Counted from the stretch's first letter, positions 1-8,764 are shown. The stretch: 64,000 nt of DNA from Collinsella sp. BG-O-102 (GCF_023656745.1 NZ_JAMOKO010000004.1:62001-126000), one strand, 5' to 3'. Numbers and translations: made by a program. Notes: generated by a model from the sequence alone, not told the origin.

Positions 1-774
1 TGGTGGTACCTGGTCTACTCTGAGTACAGCGACGAGAACAAGATCGTCTACCGCATGAGCCGCGATCTCTACGGTCCGTGGGAGAAGCCGAGAGATGACG
101 CCTTCGACGGGAGGGCGTATTACGCCGGACGGACCGCCTTCGACGGATCGCGCAGGATTCTGTCCGGCTGGGTCCCCACGCGCGAGAACGACGATGACCG
201 GGCCAACTGGCTTTGGGGTGGCTCGTTTATGCCCCATGAGGTGTACCAGCGCCCCAATGGCACCCTCGGCGTTCGCCCTCCCCAAAGCATAAAGGATGCG
301 TTCGAGTGCCCTGATGCCGTCCCGGATATCGAGCTTCGCGGAGACCACGAACGAACGGAGTGCGTAATCACCGAAAACGCAGGCGAGATCTTCTGCTTCG
401 AGGCAGACGTGACGTTCAGGGACGCTTGCGACTTCTCAATTCGAGCCTACAAGAATCTCGAGACCGACGAGTCGTACGAATACCGCTTCGACCTCGACGC
501 GAATCGGCTCTCGTTCGACAAGAGCCCCTGTTACAAGTGGTTCCGCGTAATGGATAAGGGGCTTTGGAGGCCAGTCTGGCTCGAGTCCGGGCGTTCTTAC
601 CACCTGCAGCTCATCGTTGACGACAACATCCTCGTCCTCTACCTCGACGGTACCGCACTCACGACACGCGTCTGCGAGAAGTTCGGCCACTCGCTTGCTG
701 TTACGGTAACGAATGGCGAACTCAAACTGTCCAACATAGCCTTGGCGAAGGGGCTGCGCGAACAGGAAAAGTAA
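1..774 (+). CDS. Glycoside hydrolase family 32-like protein, C-terminal part (5' end outside window)
   Basis: The reading frame is open from base 1, so only the last 257 codons are visible and the start lies upstream. The segment contains WWYLVYSEYSD, then RRILSGWVPTREND, WGGSFMPHEVY and LGVRPP, which resemble the end of the GH32 beta-propeller and the start of its C-terminal beta-sandwich (invertase, levanase, fructan hydrolase). The last 150 residues have the alternating pattern of a lectin-like sandwich (SYEYRFDLDAN, LYLDGTALTTRV). GH32 enzymes cleave beta-fructosidic bonds. The catalytic nucleophile and acid/base regions fall outside the window, so activity cannot be judged. No signal peptide can be assessed. 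The downstream LevR-like regulator fits a role in fructan or fructose use, but that link is inference. A related GH43 or GH68 assignment is possible. Confidence 0.72.
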   Translation, partial: WWYLVYSEYSDENKIVYRMSRDLYGPWEKPRDDAFDGRAYYAGRTAFDGSRRILSGWVPTRENDDDRANWLWGGSFMPHEVYQRPNGTLGVRPPQSIKDAFECPDAVPDIELRGDHERTECVITENAGEIFCFEADVTFRDACDFSIRAYKNLETDESYEYRFDLDANRLSFDKSPCYKWFRVMDKGLWRPVWLESGRSYHLQLIVDDNILVLYLDGTALTTRVCEKFGHSLAVTVTNGELKLSNIALAKGLREQEK

Positions 775-1322
775 GCCAGTGAACCTCGTCGCCACAGCGA
801 CTCCCCCAGCAAAACACGCGAACAACGGGTCCGGCCGCATTCCGGCGACCGGACTCGTCCTGTGCCCTGATGGCACATGGCCCCGGGCTGCCGACAGCGA
901 GGCGGCCTTAGGGGCCTCGCCTACAGATTCCTGAGTGCGTCGACGAGGGAGACCTTGCCCGCGGTGACCTCGTCGGCCTGCTTGATGACCTTTGCGGGCA
1001 CGACGGCCACCACAGCGCCGGCGGCAGAGTCGATTCGAGCGATGTGGTCAGAGACGGAGCGAACGGCGAGCCGCTTGCCGACAGGGAGGCAGTCAAAGGT
1101 GGCAAAGCGCACTCCTACGGTTGGGATACGCCCGTGAGGCGCTCGGCGGACAGCGCTGTTGCCGCTCGCTGTGTCGAGCGCAGGTGTCGAGAAGTCGCCA
1201 TATGCCACTACAGATGTATCATGGAGTGCCGAAGTTCACGTGCCCGTGACAAAACGCGGGCGCCAACCCGTCCCGAGCACCACCCCGCCCGTAAGGTGTG
1301 GGACGAAAGGAGGACCAGCCGC
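775..1322. other. Gene-poor interval with hairpins and an unidentified reverse-strand ORF
   Basis: No confident gene is present. A short inverted repeat TGTGCC/GGCACA lies at 861-877 and a second, GAGGC/GCCTC, at 899-918; neither has a T-tract. A reverse-strand open frame (921-1208, 95 codons) ends in a protein-like stretch, VVAVVPAKVIKQADEV, just before the second hairpin. It could be the 3' remnant of a lost gene, but I do not recognise it. The forward frame can be extended upstream of the next gene from 1044, but that stretch has unlike composition and no ribosome binding site, so it was not used. Confidence 0.4.
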
Positions 1323-4076
1323 ATGAACATCCCCGAGACACAGAAAGACCTGCTTGCCTACCTCGATCGCATCACGCGCGAGCTTGGCAGCACGCGGGGC
1401 GGGCGCATCCAGAACCGTCTCGACCACTTCACCACGGCATCTATAACCGACTCGCTCGCCATCTCGCGCAGCCTGGCAAGTCAGTATCTCAACGAGCTCG
1501 TGCGCGCTGGCCTCGTGGTGAAAGCAGGGGCACGACCGGTGTGCTACTTCCACCGCCGCTCCCTCGAACGCTTCTTCCAGTCTCGCATTGAGCGTAGCAC
1601 CTACCCTTCGGTCGAGCAGCTCTTCGCCACGCTCGGAAACGGCGAGCGACTCGACTTCGACCGCGCAATCGGTCACGAGCTGAGCCTTGCGCCCTGCATC
1701 AGCCAGCTCTGCGCCGCGCTCAAGTACCCGCCAGCTGGCCTGCCCATCCTGCTCTGTGGCGCCTCGGGAACCGGCAAGGGTCTACTCGCCGAACTTGCCC
1801 TCGAATACGGCAAGAACGTCGGCGTCCTGCAGCAGGAAGCCAAGCTTGTGAGCATCGACTGCTCGCATTACGCAGACGATGCCCGCGCGCTCACTCACGA
1901 CCTGTGCGCAGATGGCGGGCCTGCAGATCGGGCGAGCGGCGGCATCGTTTATCTCAAGGACGTCGACGCCCTCTCACCCGCTGCCCAGGACGCGCTCTTG
2001 GAGTGGGCCTCCGCACAGGCGGGCGCCATTGTGCCAGCCCCTGCTGTGCGCCTTATCTTTGCCACCTCAAACGAGGCAGACAGTACCGAGTGCCGCAGCC
2101 TCACGCGTCGCATCCCCATGTCCGCCCAGGTGCCGTCTCTGCGCGAGCGCACCCAGGAGGAGCGTGAGGAACTGACTCTCCACTTCCTCAAGGAGGAGGG
2201 CCGACGCATAGGACGCGACATCCTCATAAGTCGCGGAGCCTTCCGAGCCCTCGCCGGCACCAACTTCGAGGAGAACGTACGCGGCCTGCGCGACTGCATC
2301 ACCAACTGTTGCGCCGAGGCCTATCTAGACACGAAGGGTGAAAGCCTGGAGATTCGCACCTACCAGCTTCCCTCCGCAATCCTTGCCGGCTCCGCACTCG
2401 AGCGCAGCGAGAACGACATGCAGCTCATCGACACCACCCGGAGCATCCAAAGCCAGGCGGACGACCGCGCACGGCATGTACTCGACGCCATGCTGGAGCC
2501 ATACGAGAGCTATCGCGAAGGCACGCTTGATGGGGGCGCGTGCAGCGCTCAGCTGGTGGAGCGAGCCCGCGACCTCGAGGACTACCTGGCGTTCGGGCAA
2601 AACCCGGGCCGCTCGAAGTCCGACGCATACGAGCAGATCGCCGACAGCGTCGTCACTTCCGTGAACGAACTCTACTCGATCGATTTGTCCCGAAAGAGCT
2701 CGCATCTAATCGCCCAGGGCATCTGCCTCCAGCTGTGGCCGCCCGCAAGCCTCTCGCGTTGGAAGAGCTCCCATGCAAGCGAGCTTTCCGGCATGCGCGG
2801 CGTCGTGGCCCAGCGCAACCGCTTTGCCGTTACTGTCTGCGCCTGCATCGCTGATGAACTCAAGGCCACGCTCGGCATCGCACTCGACGATCTCACGTGT
2901 CTGCTCGTCCTTGCGCATGCGGCACTCGCACTCGACCCGTCTAAGCGTCGTCGGAGCGTCGGTATCGTCCTCAGTCATGGCTACTCGACCGCCACGAGCA
3001 TCGCCGACGCCGCCAATCGGATTCTTGACACGAGGGTCTTCGAGGCCATCGACATGCCCTACGACCAGAAGGTTACGGACGTCGCTGTTCCTCTTCAGCA
3101 AATCATCGACCGCTTCTCCTACGCAGACGAGGTCGTCATCCTCGTGGACATGGGATCGCTCCAGGATATTTATAAGAGTCTGGAATCCACCTCCGGCATG
3201 ACGCTCGGCATCATAAACAACGCCTCTACCGGCCTTGCGGTGGAGGTTGGCGCCGGACTTATCGCGGGTCGCTCCGTGCGAGAGGTTCTCGACGATGCTG
3301 CGGCAGCTTGCACCTGTAATTATCACATCGTGGCGCGCAACGCCCGACCGGACGCGATTGTCTTCTGCTCCGAAGGCGGACTTGACGCAGCTGCGCGGAT
3401 CCGCGATCTCGTGGCGCAGAGCCTGCCTGGCGAGTCCCCCGCGCGGCTTGTCGCCGTTGACTGGCGGCAGCTCGCCAATAACGGATCTGAGGATGCCGCC
3501 TTCTCCCAGTACAACGTGCGCTCGGTCATCGGCACGGACAATCCGCACGCCGACGGAGTCCCGTTCATTTCGCTCGAGGAACTCATCGCCGGCGAAGGAA
3601 CGGCCCAGATAGACCGCGCCTTCGCACGCTTGCTCGACGCGGACAGCTTGCGCACGTTCCACCAGAATCTCGTCAAGAACATGACCCTCAGGAACGTGGT
3701 CGAGTCCATCACAATCCTTAACCCCAACAAGCTCTTCGGCGAAATCGAGAGTGCCGCAGAGCGGCTCCAGCAGCTCACCGGAGACGTGATTGGCGCTCGT
3801 GTGAGCATGGGGCTCTACGTGCACCTGTGTTGTCTCGTGGAGCGCCTCGTGACCAGAAGCCCCATCGAGAACTACGCAGACGAGCAGCGCTTCGCCAATG
3901 AACACAACGATTTCGTCGAGGCATTCCGCACGAGCTTCTCTGACATTTCCGCCCATTACCACGTGGAGGTCCCCGTCACGGAGATCGCCTACGCATACGA
4001 CTACATCAATTCCCGGCATGCCCCGCGCAGGCAGGCCACGCCGAACGATGGGCCCGCGGCTCAGCAGGACGAGTGA
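1323..4076 (+). CDS. LevR/ManR-like PRD regulator with AAA+ domain lacking a GAFTGA loop
   Basis: A 917-residue regulator of the sigma-54-activator/PRD family that controls sugar PTS operons. Start chosen at the ATG seven bases after GAAAGGAGG. Domains in order: winged helix (about 1-80), AAA+ (about 110-320) with Walker A GASGTGKG near residue 146 and a Walker-B-like GGIVYLKDVD near 207, PRD1 (about 420-540), an EIIA-Man-like domain with LSHGYS (His552), an EIIB-Gat-like segment with FCSEGG (about 681), and PRD2 with His834 in YVHLCC. In LevR and NtrC relatives the sigma-54-contacting GAFTGA loop precedes Walker B. Here that stretch reads LTHDLCADGGPADRASGG with no GAFTGA, and Walker B has K-D in place of D-E. 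It probably senses PTS phosphorylation but may not use sigma-54. It follows the GH32 gene on the same strand. Confidence 0.8.
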   Translation: MNIPETQKDLLAYLDRITRELGSTRGGRIQNRLDHFTTASITDSLAISRSLASQYLNELVRAGLVVKAGARPVCYFHRRSLERFFQSRIERSTYPSVEQLFATLGNGERLDFDRAIGHELSLAPCISQLCAALKYPPAGLPILLCGASGTGKGLLAELALEYGKNVGVLQQEAKLVSIDCSHYADDARALTHDLCADGGPADRASGGIVYLKDVDALSPAAQDALLEWASAQAGAIVPAPAVRLIFATSNEADSTECRSLTRRIPMSAQVPSLRERTQEEREELTLHFLKEEGRRIGRDILISRGAFRALAGTNFEENVRGLRDCITNCCAEAYLDTKGESLEIRTYQLPSAILAGSALERSENDMQLIDTTRSIQSQADDRARHVLDAMLEPYESYREGTLDGGACSAQLVERARDLEDYLAFGQNPGRSKSDAYEQIADSVVTSVNELYSIDLSRKSSHLIAQGICLQLWPPASLSRWKSSHASELSGMRGVVAQRNRFAVTVCACIADELKATLGIALDDLTCLLVLAHAALALDPSKRRRSVGIVLSHGYSTATSIADAANRILDTRVFEAIDMPYDQKVTDVAVPLQQIIDRFSYADEVVILVDMGSLQDIYKSLESTSGMTLGIINNASTGLAVEVGAGLIAGRSVREVLDDAAAACTCNYHIVARNARPDAIVFCSEGGLDAAARIRDLVAQSLPGESPARLVAVDWRQLANNGSEDAAFSQYNVRSVIGTDNPHADGVPFISLEELIAGEGTAQIDRAFARLLDADSLRTFHQNLVKNMTLRNVVESITILNPNKLFGEIESAAERLQQLTGDVIGARVSMGLYVHLCCLVERLVTRSPIENYADEQRFANEHNDFVEAFRTSFSDISAHYHVEVPVTEIAYAYDYINSRHAPRRQATPNDGPAAQQDE

Positions 4077-4110
4077 CGCGCCTCGCAAGCAAAGGAAGGA
4101 AGCCAACATC

Positions 4111-4263
4111 ACACGAGCATCATCGATCGCTGCGTGCAAGGCGGCGGGCCTCACCGTGTTCGCCAAGCGCGAGGAGCGTTTTGGTTTTTCGCAAGCAAAT
4201 GCGGACGAAATCAGCGACCAGATTCCCGATACGCTCAAACATGCAGGGCCCCTATGTGTTTAA
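4111..4263 (+). pseudogene. HAD-superfamily hydrolase C-terminal remnant
   Basis: In forward frame 1, about 45 codons read SSIAACKAAGLTVFAKREER followed by FGFSQANADEISDQIPD and a stop at 4261-4263. This matches the C-terminal end of beta-phosphoglucomutase/CbbY-type HAD phosphatases, where an ED-S-x-x-G/A-x-x-A-A-x-A-A-G-M motif is followed by a ferredoxin-like or helical tail. There is no N-terminal DxDGT motif, no start and no room for a full gene, because the regulator ends at 4076. It is best read as a decayed fragment left by a deletion. Assignment is by eye from a short segment. Confidence 0.5.
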
Positions 4264-4289
4264 CCTCATTTTTCCGTGTGCGGTAGAAT
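4260..4289 (+). promoter_or_regulatory. Possible promoter of the GntR regulator gene
   Basis: TTAACC (4260-4265) and TAGAAT (4284-4289) are separated by 18 bases and lie 42 bases upstream of the GTG start of the GntR gene. No copy of the downstream 21-bp operator repeat is seen here, so the sequence gives no sign of autoregulation at this promoter. Confidence 0.35.
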
Positions 4290-4330
4290 GGAGTCGTTGA
4301 GATCGCGAACGCCTTAAAGGGAGAGTTTTT

Positions 4331-5065
4331 GTGGATGCGCATCTGGATGGGGGCTCTTCCGCCCCGCTGTATCAACAGGTGCTCGATTTGCTTAAGAGCG
4401 ATATCGAACAGGGGACATATCCCGTTGACTCGCAGATTCCAACGGAACTTGAGCTTTCTAAGATGTACGGCGTGGGAAGGGTCACGGTTCGCCGCGCAAT
4501 AGAGGAGCTTGTGGGCGAGGGGTATCTCACCAAGCGGCAGGGGCGTGGTACGTTTGTGACCGCGACAAAGATAATTCGCAAGGTGCATCAGAAGGACGAT
4601 GTTCAGAGTTTTACCCAAGCATGCGCTGAAAACGGCATGAAGGCGGGCGCTCGCGTCGTTGCCCGCAAGACCGTTGCCGCCGATCGCGACCTCGCTTCTT
4701 TCTTTGGCTTGGATGAAGGCTCTGACCTCATCTTGGTCTCACGCGTGCGTACCGCAGACGGCGTGCCGGTCCTGTTCGAGAACAACTACTATCCTGTCGA
4801 TGGATTCGAATTTCTCAAAGATATCGGTCTCTCCAATTGTTCGATATTCGAGGCCGTGGGGGAGCGTACGGGTAGGTATCCCTGCTCGTCCGATCCCTGC
4901 AGGCTGGAGATCGCCCGTGCGGGAATTGATGCCGCCCGCGAGCTCAAGGTCCCAGTAGGGGAGCCGCTGTTCTTCATGAACGCGGGCTTTCTCGATTCCA
5001 ACGGAGAGCGCTTCTGCTATGGCAGACAGTACTACGTGGGTTCGCGCTACAGCTTCGATATCTAG
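4331..5065 (+). CDS. frlR: GntR/HutC-family regulator with UTRA domain (FrlR-like)
   Basis: A 244-residue DNA-binding protein. The N-terminal winged helix (about 8-72) contains PLYQQVLDLLKSDIEQGTYP, IPTELELSKMYGVGRVTVRR and RQGRGTFV, typical of GntR. The rest (about 90-240) is a UTRA ligand-binding domain with FENNYYPVDGFEF and YVGSRYSFDI. The start is GTG; GGGAGAG lies 6-12 bases upstream and no better ATG exists. In E. coli the homologous position is held by FrlR, which represses the fructoselysine operon. The next four genes are the frl functions on the same strand, and two operator-like repeats lie between. The likely inducer is a phosphorylated Amadori compound, which is inference. Confidence 0.8.
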   Translation: MDAHLDGGSSAPLYQQVLDLLKSDIEQGTYPVDSQIPTELELSKMYGVGRVTVRRAIEELVGEGYLTKRQGRGTFVTATKIIRKVHQKDDVQSFTQACAENGMKAGARVVARKTVAADRDLASFFGLDEGSDLILVSRVRTADGVPVLFENNYYPVDGFEFLKDIGLSNCSIFEAVGERTGRYPCSSDPCRLEIARAGIDAARELKVPVGEPLFFMNAGFLDSNGERFCYGRQYYVGSRYSFDI

Positions 5066-5137
5066 CGGCTCTGTCTCACACAGCGCTGTTCTCGTATTGC
5101 CGCGGCAGGTCCGTTTAGCGCGTAAAAGTTACCACTT

Positions 5138-5208
5138 ATAGAACAACCTAATATGTTTCTTGACCGACGCCTTCATGCAGGTTATACATAGAACAACCTA
5201 AGATGTTT
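5138..5208 (+). promoter_or_regulatory. Two 21-bp operator repeats of the frl operon
   Basis: ATAGAACAACCTAATATGTT(T) at 5138-5158 and the same sequence with one change (AAGATG) at 5188-5208 lie exactly 50 bases apart, about five helical turns. Each contains an imperfect dyad, AACAAC-CTAA-GATGTT in the second copy. One sits directly upstream of the -35 hexamer and the other begins on the last base of the -10 and runs over the expected transcription start. This is a layout for repression by a dimeric regulator with DNA looping or cooperative binding. The adjacent GntR/UTRA protein is the obvious candidate. Confidence 0.75.
5160..5188 (+). promoter_or_regulatory. frl operon promoter
   Basis: TTGACC (5160-5165) and TATACA (5183-5188) are separated by exactly 17 bases, close to the sigma-70 consensus. 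It lies 75 bases upstream of the permease start. The two operator repeats flank it. Confidence 0.75.
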
Positions 5209-5262
5209 GCCTATACGTGAAGGATTTTTGGCAAGCATCGTTGCTCTGGCAGGAGGTTAAGA

Positions 5263-6726
5263 ATGCCGGATGCCAAACAGGAGAAGCCCAAGCGCAGATT
5301 CCATCTCCAGCTTCCCCATGTGTACACCATCGCGTTCATGCTGATCGTGTTCTTCGCGGTGCTCACATGGATCGTCCCATCGGGTCAGTTCGACCGCCAG
5401 ACCATTCAGACGGCCGCGGGCGAGCGAGAAGTCGCCGTAGCCGGAACGTACCAAGAGGTCGACAAGGTCTACACCGATTCGGAGACGGGGGAGACCGTCG
5501 ATCTGCGACAGGGCATCGATGCCGTCCTGCAGGCTCCCGCCAAGGGCATTCAGGCTGCGGCCGATGTCGTCGCGTTCGTCCTGCTGATCGGCGGATCGTT
5601 CGCCATCGTCACCAAGACCAACGCCCTAAACGCCGGCATGAGCCGCGTGATCAAGAAGCTGAAGAACAAGGACATCTTGATCATCCCCATCTCCATGATC
5701 CTGCTCTCGATCTGCGGCACCACGTTCGGCATGTCCGAGGAGGCGCTGCCGTTCTACGCGATCTTCATCCCCATCATGCTGAGCATCGGGTATGACTCCA
5801 TGACCGCGTTCATCATCTGCTTCCTCGGCCCCAACCTTGGTTACTGCGCATCCACTATTGATCCTTTCAACGTGCTGATCGCCCAGGGCGTTATCGGCAT
5901 CGAGGGAAATCCCCAGCTTTGGCTCCGCGCCATCCTGTGGGTCATCTTCACCGCCGCGGGCATTTTCTGGGCCATGCGCTACGCGCGCCGCGTCAAGCTC
6001 GATCCCAAGTCCTCCATCACCTATGAGGACGATAAGCAGAAGCGCATCGAGTTCTCTGTCACCGATGCCTCTATCGAAGAGGAGTTCACGCTTCGCCACA
6101 AGCTCGTCCTCATTGATTTCGCGGTCGGCATGGGCGTTATCGTGTGGGGCCTCGTTACCCAGGGCTGGTATATGGACGAGATCTCCATGGTGTTCCTGGC
6201 CATGGGCCTTCTTGCCGGCATACTCGGCGGCCTGGACGAGAAGACCATTGCGGAGGAGTTCGTCCGCGGAATCGCCGACTTCGCCTACGCAGCCTGCATC
6301 ATCGGCATCGCCCGCGGCATCCTGGTCGTCGCAGAGGGCGGAATGATCATCGACTCTATTCTTAACTGGCTCGTCGGACTCCTTGCGGGCGCTCCGTCCT
6401 TCATCTATACCACCTTCATGTACATCGTCCTCGGCCTGCTTTCGCTGCTGGTTCCTTCCAGCTCCGGCCTCGCTGCACTCACCATGCCCGTCATGGGCCC
6501 GCTGACCGAGCTTATGGGCCTCAATCCCGGGGCTGCCGTCACCGCTCTGCAGTTCGCGAACCAGACCGTCAACACCATCAGCCCCGTTGCGGGCATGACC
6601 GTCGCGGGTCTTGCCGTGGCGAAGATCTCCTTCGGGCAATGGTGGAAGACCATCTGGAAGTTCTTTATCTTCATGGTTCTGTTCGGATTGGTCGCGACTG
6701 TGATCTCCGGCCTACTGCCGATGTAG
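5263..6726 (+). CDS. YfcC-family membrane permease, probable Amadori-compound importer
   Basis: A 487-residue polytopic membrane protein with about 11-13 hydrophobic segments, starting with a basic cytoplasmic N-terminus and YTIAFMLIVFFAVLTWIVPS. The IVPSGQFDR motif, a periplasmic loop after the first helix, and LLVPSSSGLAALTMPVMGPL near the C-terminus match the YfcC/DcuC-like C4-dicarboxylate or amino-acid carrier family. AGGAGG lies 6 bases upstream of the ATG. It is the first gene after the frl promoter and is followed three codons later by the FrlC-like gene. E. coli uses the APC permease FrlA at this place, so a YfcC protein is a non-orthologous replacement. Substrate is inferred from context only. 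Confidence 0.72.
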   Translation: MPDAKQEKPKRRFHLQLPHVYTIAFMLIVFFAVLTWIVPSGQFDRQTIQTAAGEREVAVAGTYQEVDKVYTDSETGETVDLRQGIDAVLQAPAKGIQAAADVVAFVLLIGGSFAIVTKTNALNAGMSRVIKKLKNKDILIIPISMILLSICGTTFGMSEEALPFYAIFIPIMLSIGYDSMTAFIICFLGPNLGYCASTIDPFNVLIAQGVIGIEGNPQLWLRAILWVIFTAAGIFWAMRYARRVKLDPKSSITYEDDKQKRIEFSVTDASIEEEFTLRHKLVLIDFAVGMGVIVWGLVTQGWYMDEISMVFLAMGLLAGILGGLDEKTIAEEFVRGIADFAYAACIIGIARGILVVAEGGMIIDSILNWLVGLLAGAPSFIYTTFMYIVLGLLSLLVPSSSGLAALTMPVMGPLTELMGLNPGAAVTALQFANQTVNTISPVAGMTVAGLAVAKISFGQWWKTIWKFFIFMVLFGLVATVISGLLPM

Positions 6727-6738
6727 GAGGTGCCCAGC

Positions 6739-7596
6739 ATGGATTTAAGCGCTTCCACACCCCGTCTGCGTCGCGAGCAGGTCGCCGGCATGAACATTCA
6801 CTACATCATGTGGTCGCTCGATTACTTCCTTGATGCTCAGCAGCGCCTTGGCTTCAAAACCATCGAGCTTTGGGCGGCCGAGCCGCACGTGACGCTGGAC
6901 CACACGGGGTATTTCGAGGCCGACGAGCTTCGCCGCAAGATCGAGTCCCGCGGACTCTCCGTGAGCTCCCTGTGTCCGGAGAACGTGGTGTATCCGTGGC
7001 AGTACGCTGCCAGAAAGCCCCTCCACGCGCAGCGGAGCCTCGCTTACTTTAAGCACGGCATCGAGCTCGCCGAGGTGCTCGGCGCCCCGTATATGTCCAT
7101 CAACTCCGGTTGGGGCGATTGGGACGAGGACCGCGAGGAGGCTTGGAAGCGCTCTGCCGAGCACTTGGCGATTCTTGCGGACTATGCCGGCGAGCACGGC
7201 GTGACCCTCTGCATGGAGAGCCTGAGGCCGGAAGAGAGCAACTTGGTGGTTACACTCGCGGACGCCAGGCGCATGCTTGACCAAGTAGCCAGCCCGCACC
7301 TTACTCCAATGGTGGACACTACCGCTATGGGAGTCGCCGGCGAGAGCCTTGAAGAGTGGTTTGCCGAGTTTGGCGATGGTGCCATAAGGAACATGCGCTT
7401 CATTGATGGCGACCCATATGGCCATCTGGTTTGGGGCGATGGAAAGCACAGTATGGACGATTTCGTACGCGTCCTCAACGCGCATGGGTTCGAGGGCTAT
7501 CTTGGTCAGGAGATCACCGATGGAAGGTATTTCGATGATCCCGCAGCAGCGGACCGGCACAACATGGACGCCTTCGAGAGGTATTTTGTCGACTAG
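6739..7596 (+). CDS. frlC: FrlC-like sugar epimerase (xylose-isomerase-type TIM barrel)
   Basis: A 285-residue protein of the AP-endonuclease-2/xylose isomerase fold. AGGAGG at 6725-6730 decides the ATG at 6739 over an upstream GTG. Features include GFKTIELWAAEPH, YMSINSG, CMESLRPEESNLV (metal-binding Glu, and ESN as in FrlC), PMVDTTAMG, WGDGKHS and a C-terminal QEITDG. These align by eye with E. coli FrlC, which converts psicoselysine to fructoselysine, with a divalent metal expected at the Glu/Asp/His set. It lies between the permease and the deglycase. A generic sugar-phosphate isomerase/epimerase is the alternative. Confidence 0.75.
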   Translation: MDLSASTPRLRREQVAGMNIHYIMWSLDYFLDAQQRLGFKTIELWAAEPHVTLDHTGYFEADELRRKIESRGLSVSSLCPENVVYPWQYAARKPLHAQRSLAYFKHGIELAEVLGAPYMSINSGWGDWDEDREEAWKRSAEHLAILADYAGEHGVTLCMESLRPEESNLVVTLADARRMLDQVASPHLTPMVDTTAMGVAGESLEEWFAEFGDGAIRNMRFIDGDPYGHLVWGDGKHSMDDFVRVLNAHGFEGYLGQEITDGRYFDDPAAADRHNMDAFERYFVD

Positions 7597-7696
7597 CGCG
7601 TAGCTCCCATTCGCGTGGGGAAGTCAACACGCTTGACGAGAAGACTCGCAGTAAACGTTGGCGGATTCGTCCGCCGTATCGAAAGGAAGAATAACA

Positions 7697-8665
7697 ATGA
7701 ACGCACATGATCTTATCGCCGACGCAATCGCTGAAAAGGGCGGTTTCGATAGCGTCTTCTGGGTTGCCTGCGGCGGCTCCCTCATCGACCTGCTGCCCGC
7801 CCACGAGCTGCTCAAGCGCGAGGCGACTGCGTTTGCCAGCGAGGCGTATACCGCCCGCGAGTTCGATATCATGCGTCCCAAGCGCCTGGGCGAAAAGTCC
7901 CTTGTCATCGCTTGCAGCCACTCCGGCAACACCCCCGAGGTAATCGATGCGTGCTCGATCGCCAAGGCGGCGGGCGCGACCGTTATCGTGCAGACGGACA
8001 ACGCGGGTTCCGGCATCGATAACGGTGAGTGGACGTGCTGGGTATATCCGTGGGGCGAGGGAGTTCCGCAGGCGGAGGTGCCCGCCGGCATCTCTTTGGC
8101 TCTCGCTTCCGAGCTCCTGGATCAGCAGGAAGGTTATGCCGACCTTGCCGACATGTACGAAGGCATCGCCAAGATGGACCAGATCCTGCCTGCAGCTCGC
8201 GAGAAGGTCAACGCCGAACTCTGCGACCGTTTTGCCGCCCTGTGCCAGGACCACAAGTTCCTGTATATCTTGGGGTCCGGTCCCGTGTTTAGCCAGGCCT
8301 ATGGCTTCGCTATCTGCTCGCTTATGGAGATGCAGTGGCAGAGCTGCGCCTATATCCACTCCGGCGAGTACTTCCACGGCCCCTTCGAGGTGACCGAGCC
8401 CGGAGTCTTCTACTTCCTGCAGATGTCTTCTAGTGAGTGCCGAGCCATGGATGAGCGCGCCCTCGCATTCCTCGAGACCCATACCGACACTCTTATGGTG
8501 CTCGACGCCATGGAGTACGGCATGGACCAAGTACCGGCGAGCGTTCGCGCGTTCCTTGATCCAATCCTGTTCTACGCGATGAACTGTGAGCTGCGCTCCG
8601 CTCGCGGCAAGGTGTTCGACCATCACCCGGACGTGCGTCGTTACATGGGCATCGAGAAGTACTAG
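7697..8665 (+). CDS. frlB: FrlB/GfrF-like phosphosugar-amine deglycase (SIS domain)
   Basis: A 322-residue double-SIS-domain protein. AAAGGAAG upstream supports the ATG at 7697. VFWVACGGSLIDLLPA and LVIACSHSGNTPEVIDAC are the N-terminal SIS motifs. YILGSGPVFSQAYGFAICSL, then YIHSGEYFHGPFEVTEPG, and the C-terminal DHHPDVRRYMGIEKY, match the FrlB group closely. FrlB splits fructoselysine-6-phosphate into glucose-6-phosphate and lysine; GfrE/GfrF do the same for glucoselysine or related adducts. The sequence alone does not separate fructoselysine, fructose-asparagine and glucoselysine enzymes, but the neighbouring FrlC and FrlD homologues favour fructoselysine-type adducts. The gene is followed by a GC-rich hairpin and then the kinase. 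Confidence 0.8.
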   Translation: MNAHDLIADAIAEKGGFDSVFWVACGGSLIDLLPAHELLKREATAFASEAYTAREFDIMRPKRLGEKSLVIACSHSGNTPEVIDACSIAKAAGATVIVQTDNAGSGIDNGEWTCWVYPWGEGVPQAEVPAGISLALASELLDQQEGYADLADMYEGIAKMDQILPAAREKVNAELCDRFAALCQDHKFLYILGSGPVFSQAYGFAICSLMEMQWQSCAYIHSGEYFHGPFEVTEPGVFYFLQMSSSECRAMDERALAFLETHTDTLMVLDAMEYGMDQVPASVRAFLDPILFYAMNCELRSARGKVFDHHPDVRRYMGIEKY

Positions 8666-8676
8666 CGATTTTAAAA

Positions 8677-8720
8677 CGGGGCGCGAGGCGCGTTGAGACG
8701 TGCGAATCCCTCGCGCCCCG
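8677..8720. other. Intercistronic hairpin between deglycase and kinase genes
   Basis: CGGGGCGCGAGG at 8677-8688 is perfectly complementary to 8709-8720, with a 20-base loop. No T-run follows on the forward strand, so it is more likely an mRNA-stability or partial-termination element inside the operon than a full terminator. Confidence 0.55.
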
Positions 8721-8764
8721 TCTGCTCGCCGTAACCACGGCGGTTTACCTGAATGGAGATAACC

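Noticed and set aside
861-895. Sigma-54 -24/-12 promoter near TGGCAC at 871-876
   Set aside because: The -12 TTGC element is not present at the required spacing.
1044-1322. N-terminal extension of the LevR-like protein
   Set aside because: The extension is Arg/Cys-rich, lacks a ribosome site and precedes a well-placed GAAAGGAGG and ATG at 1323.
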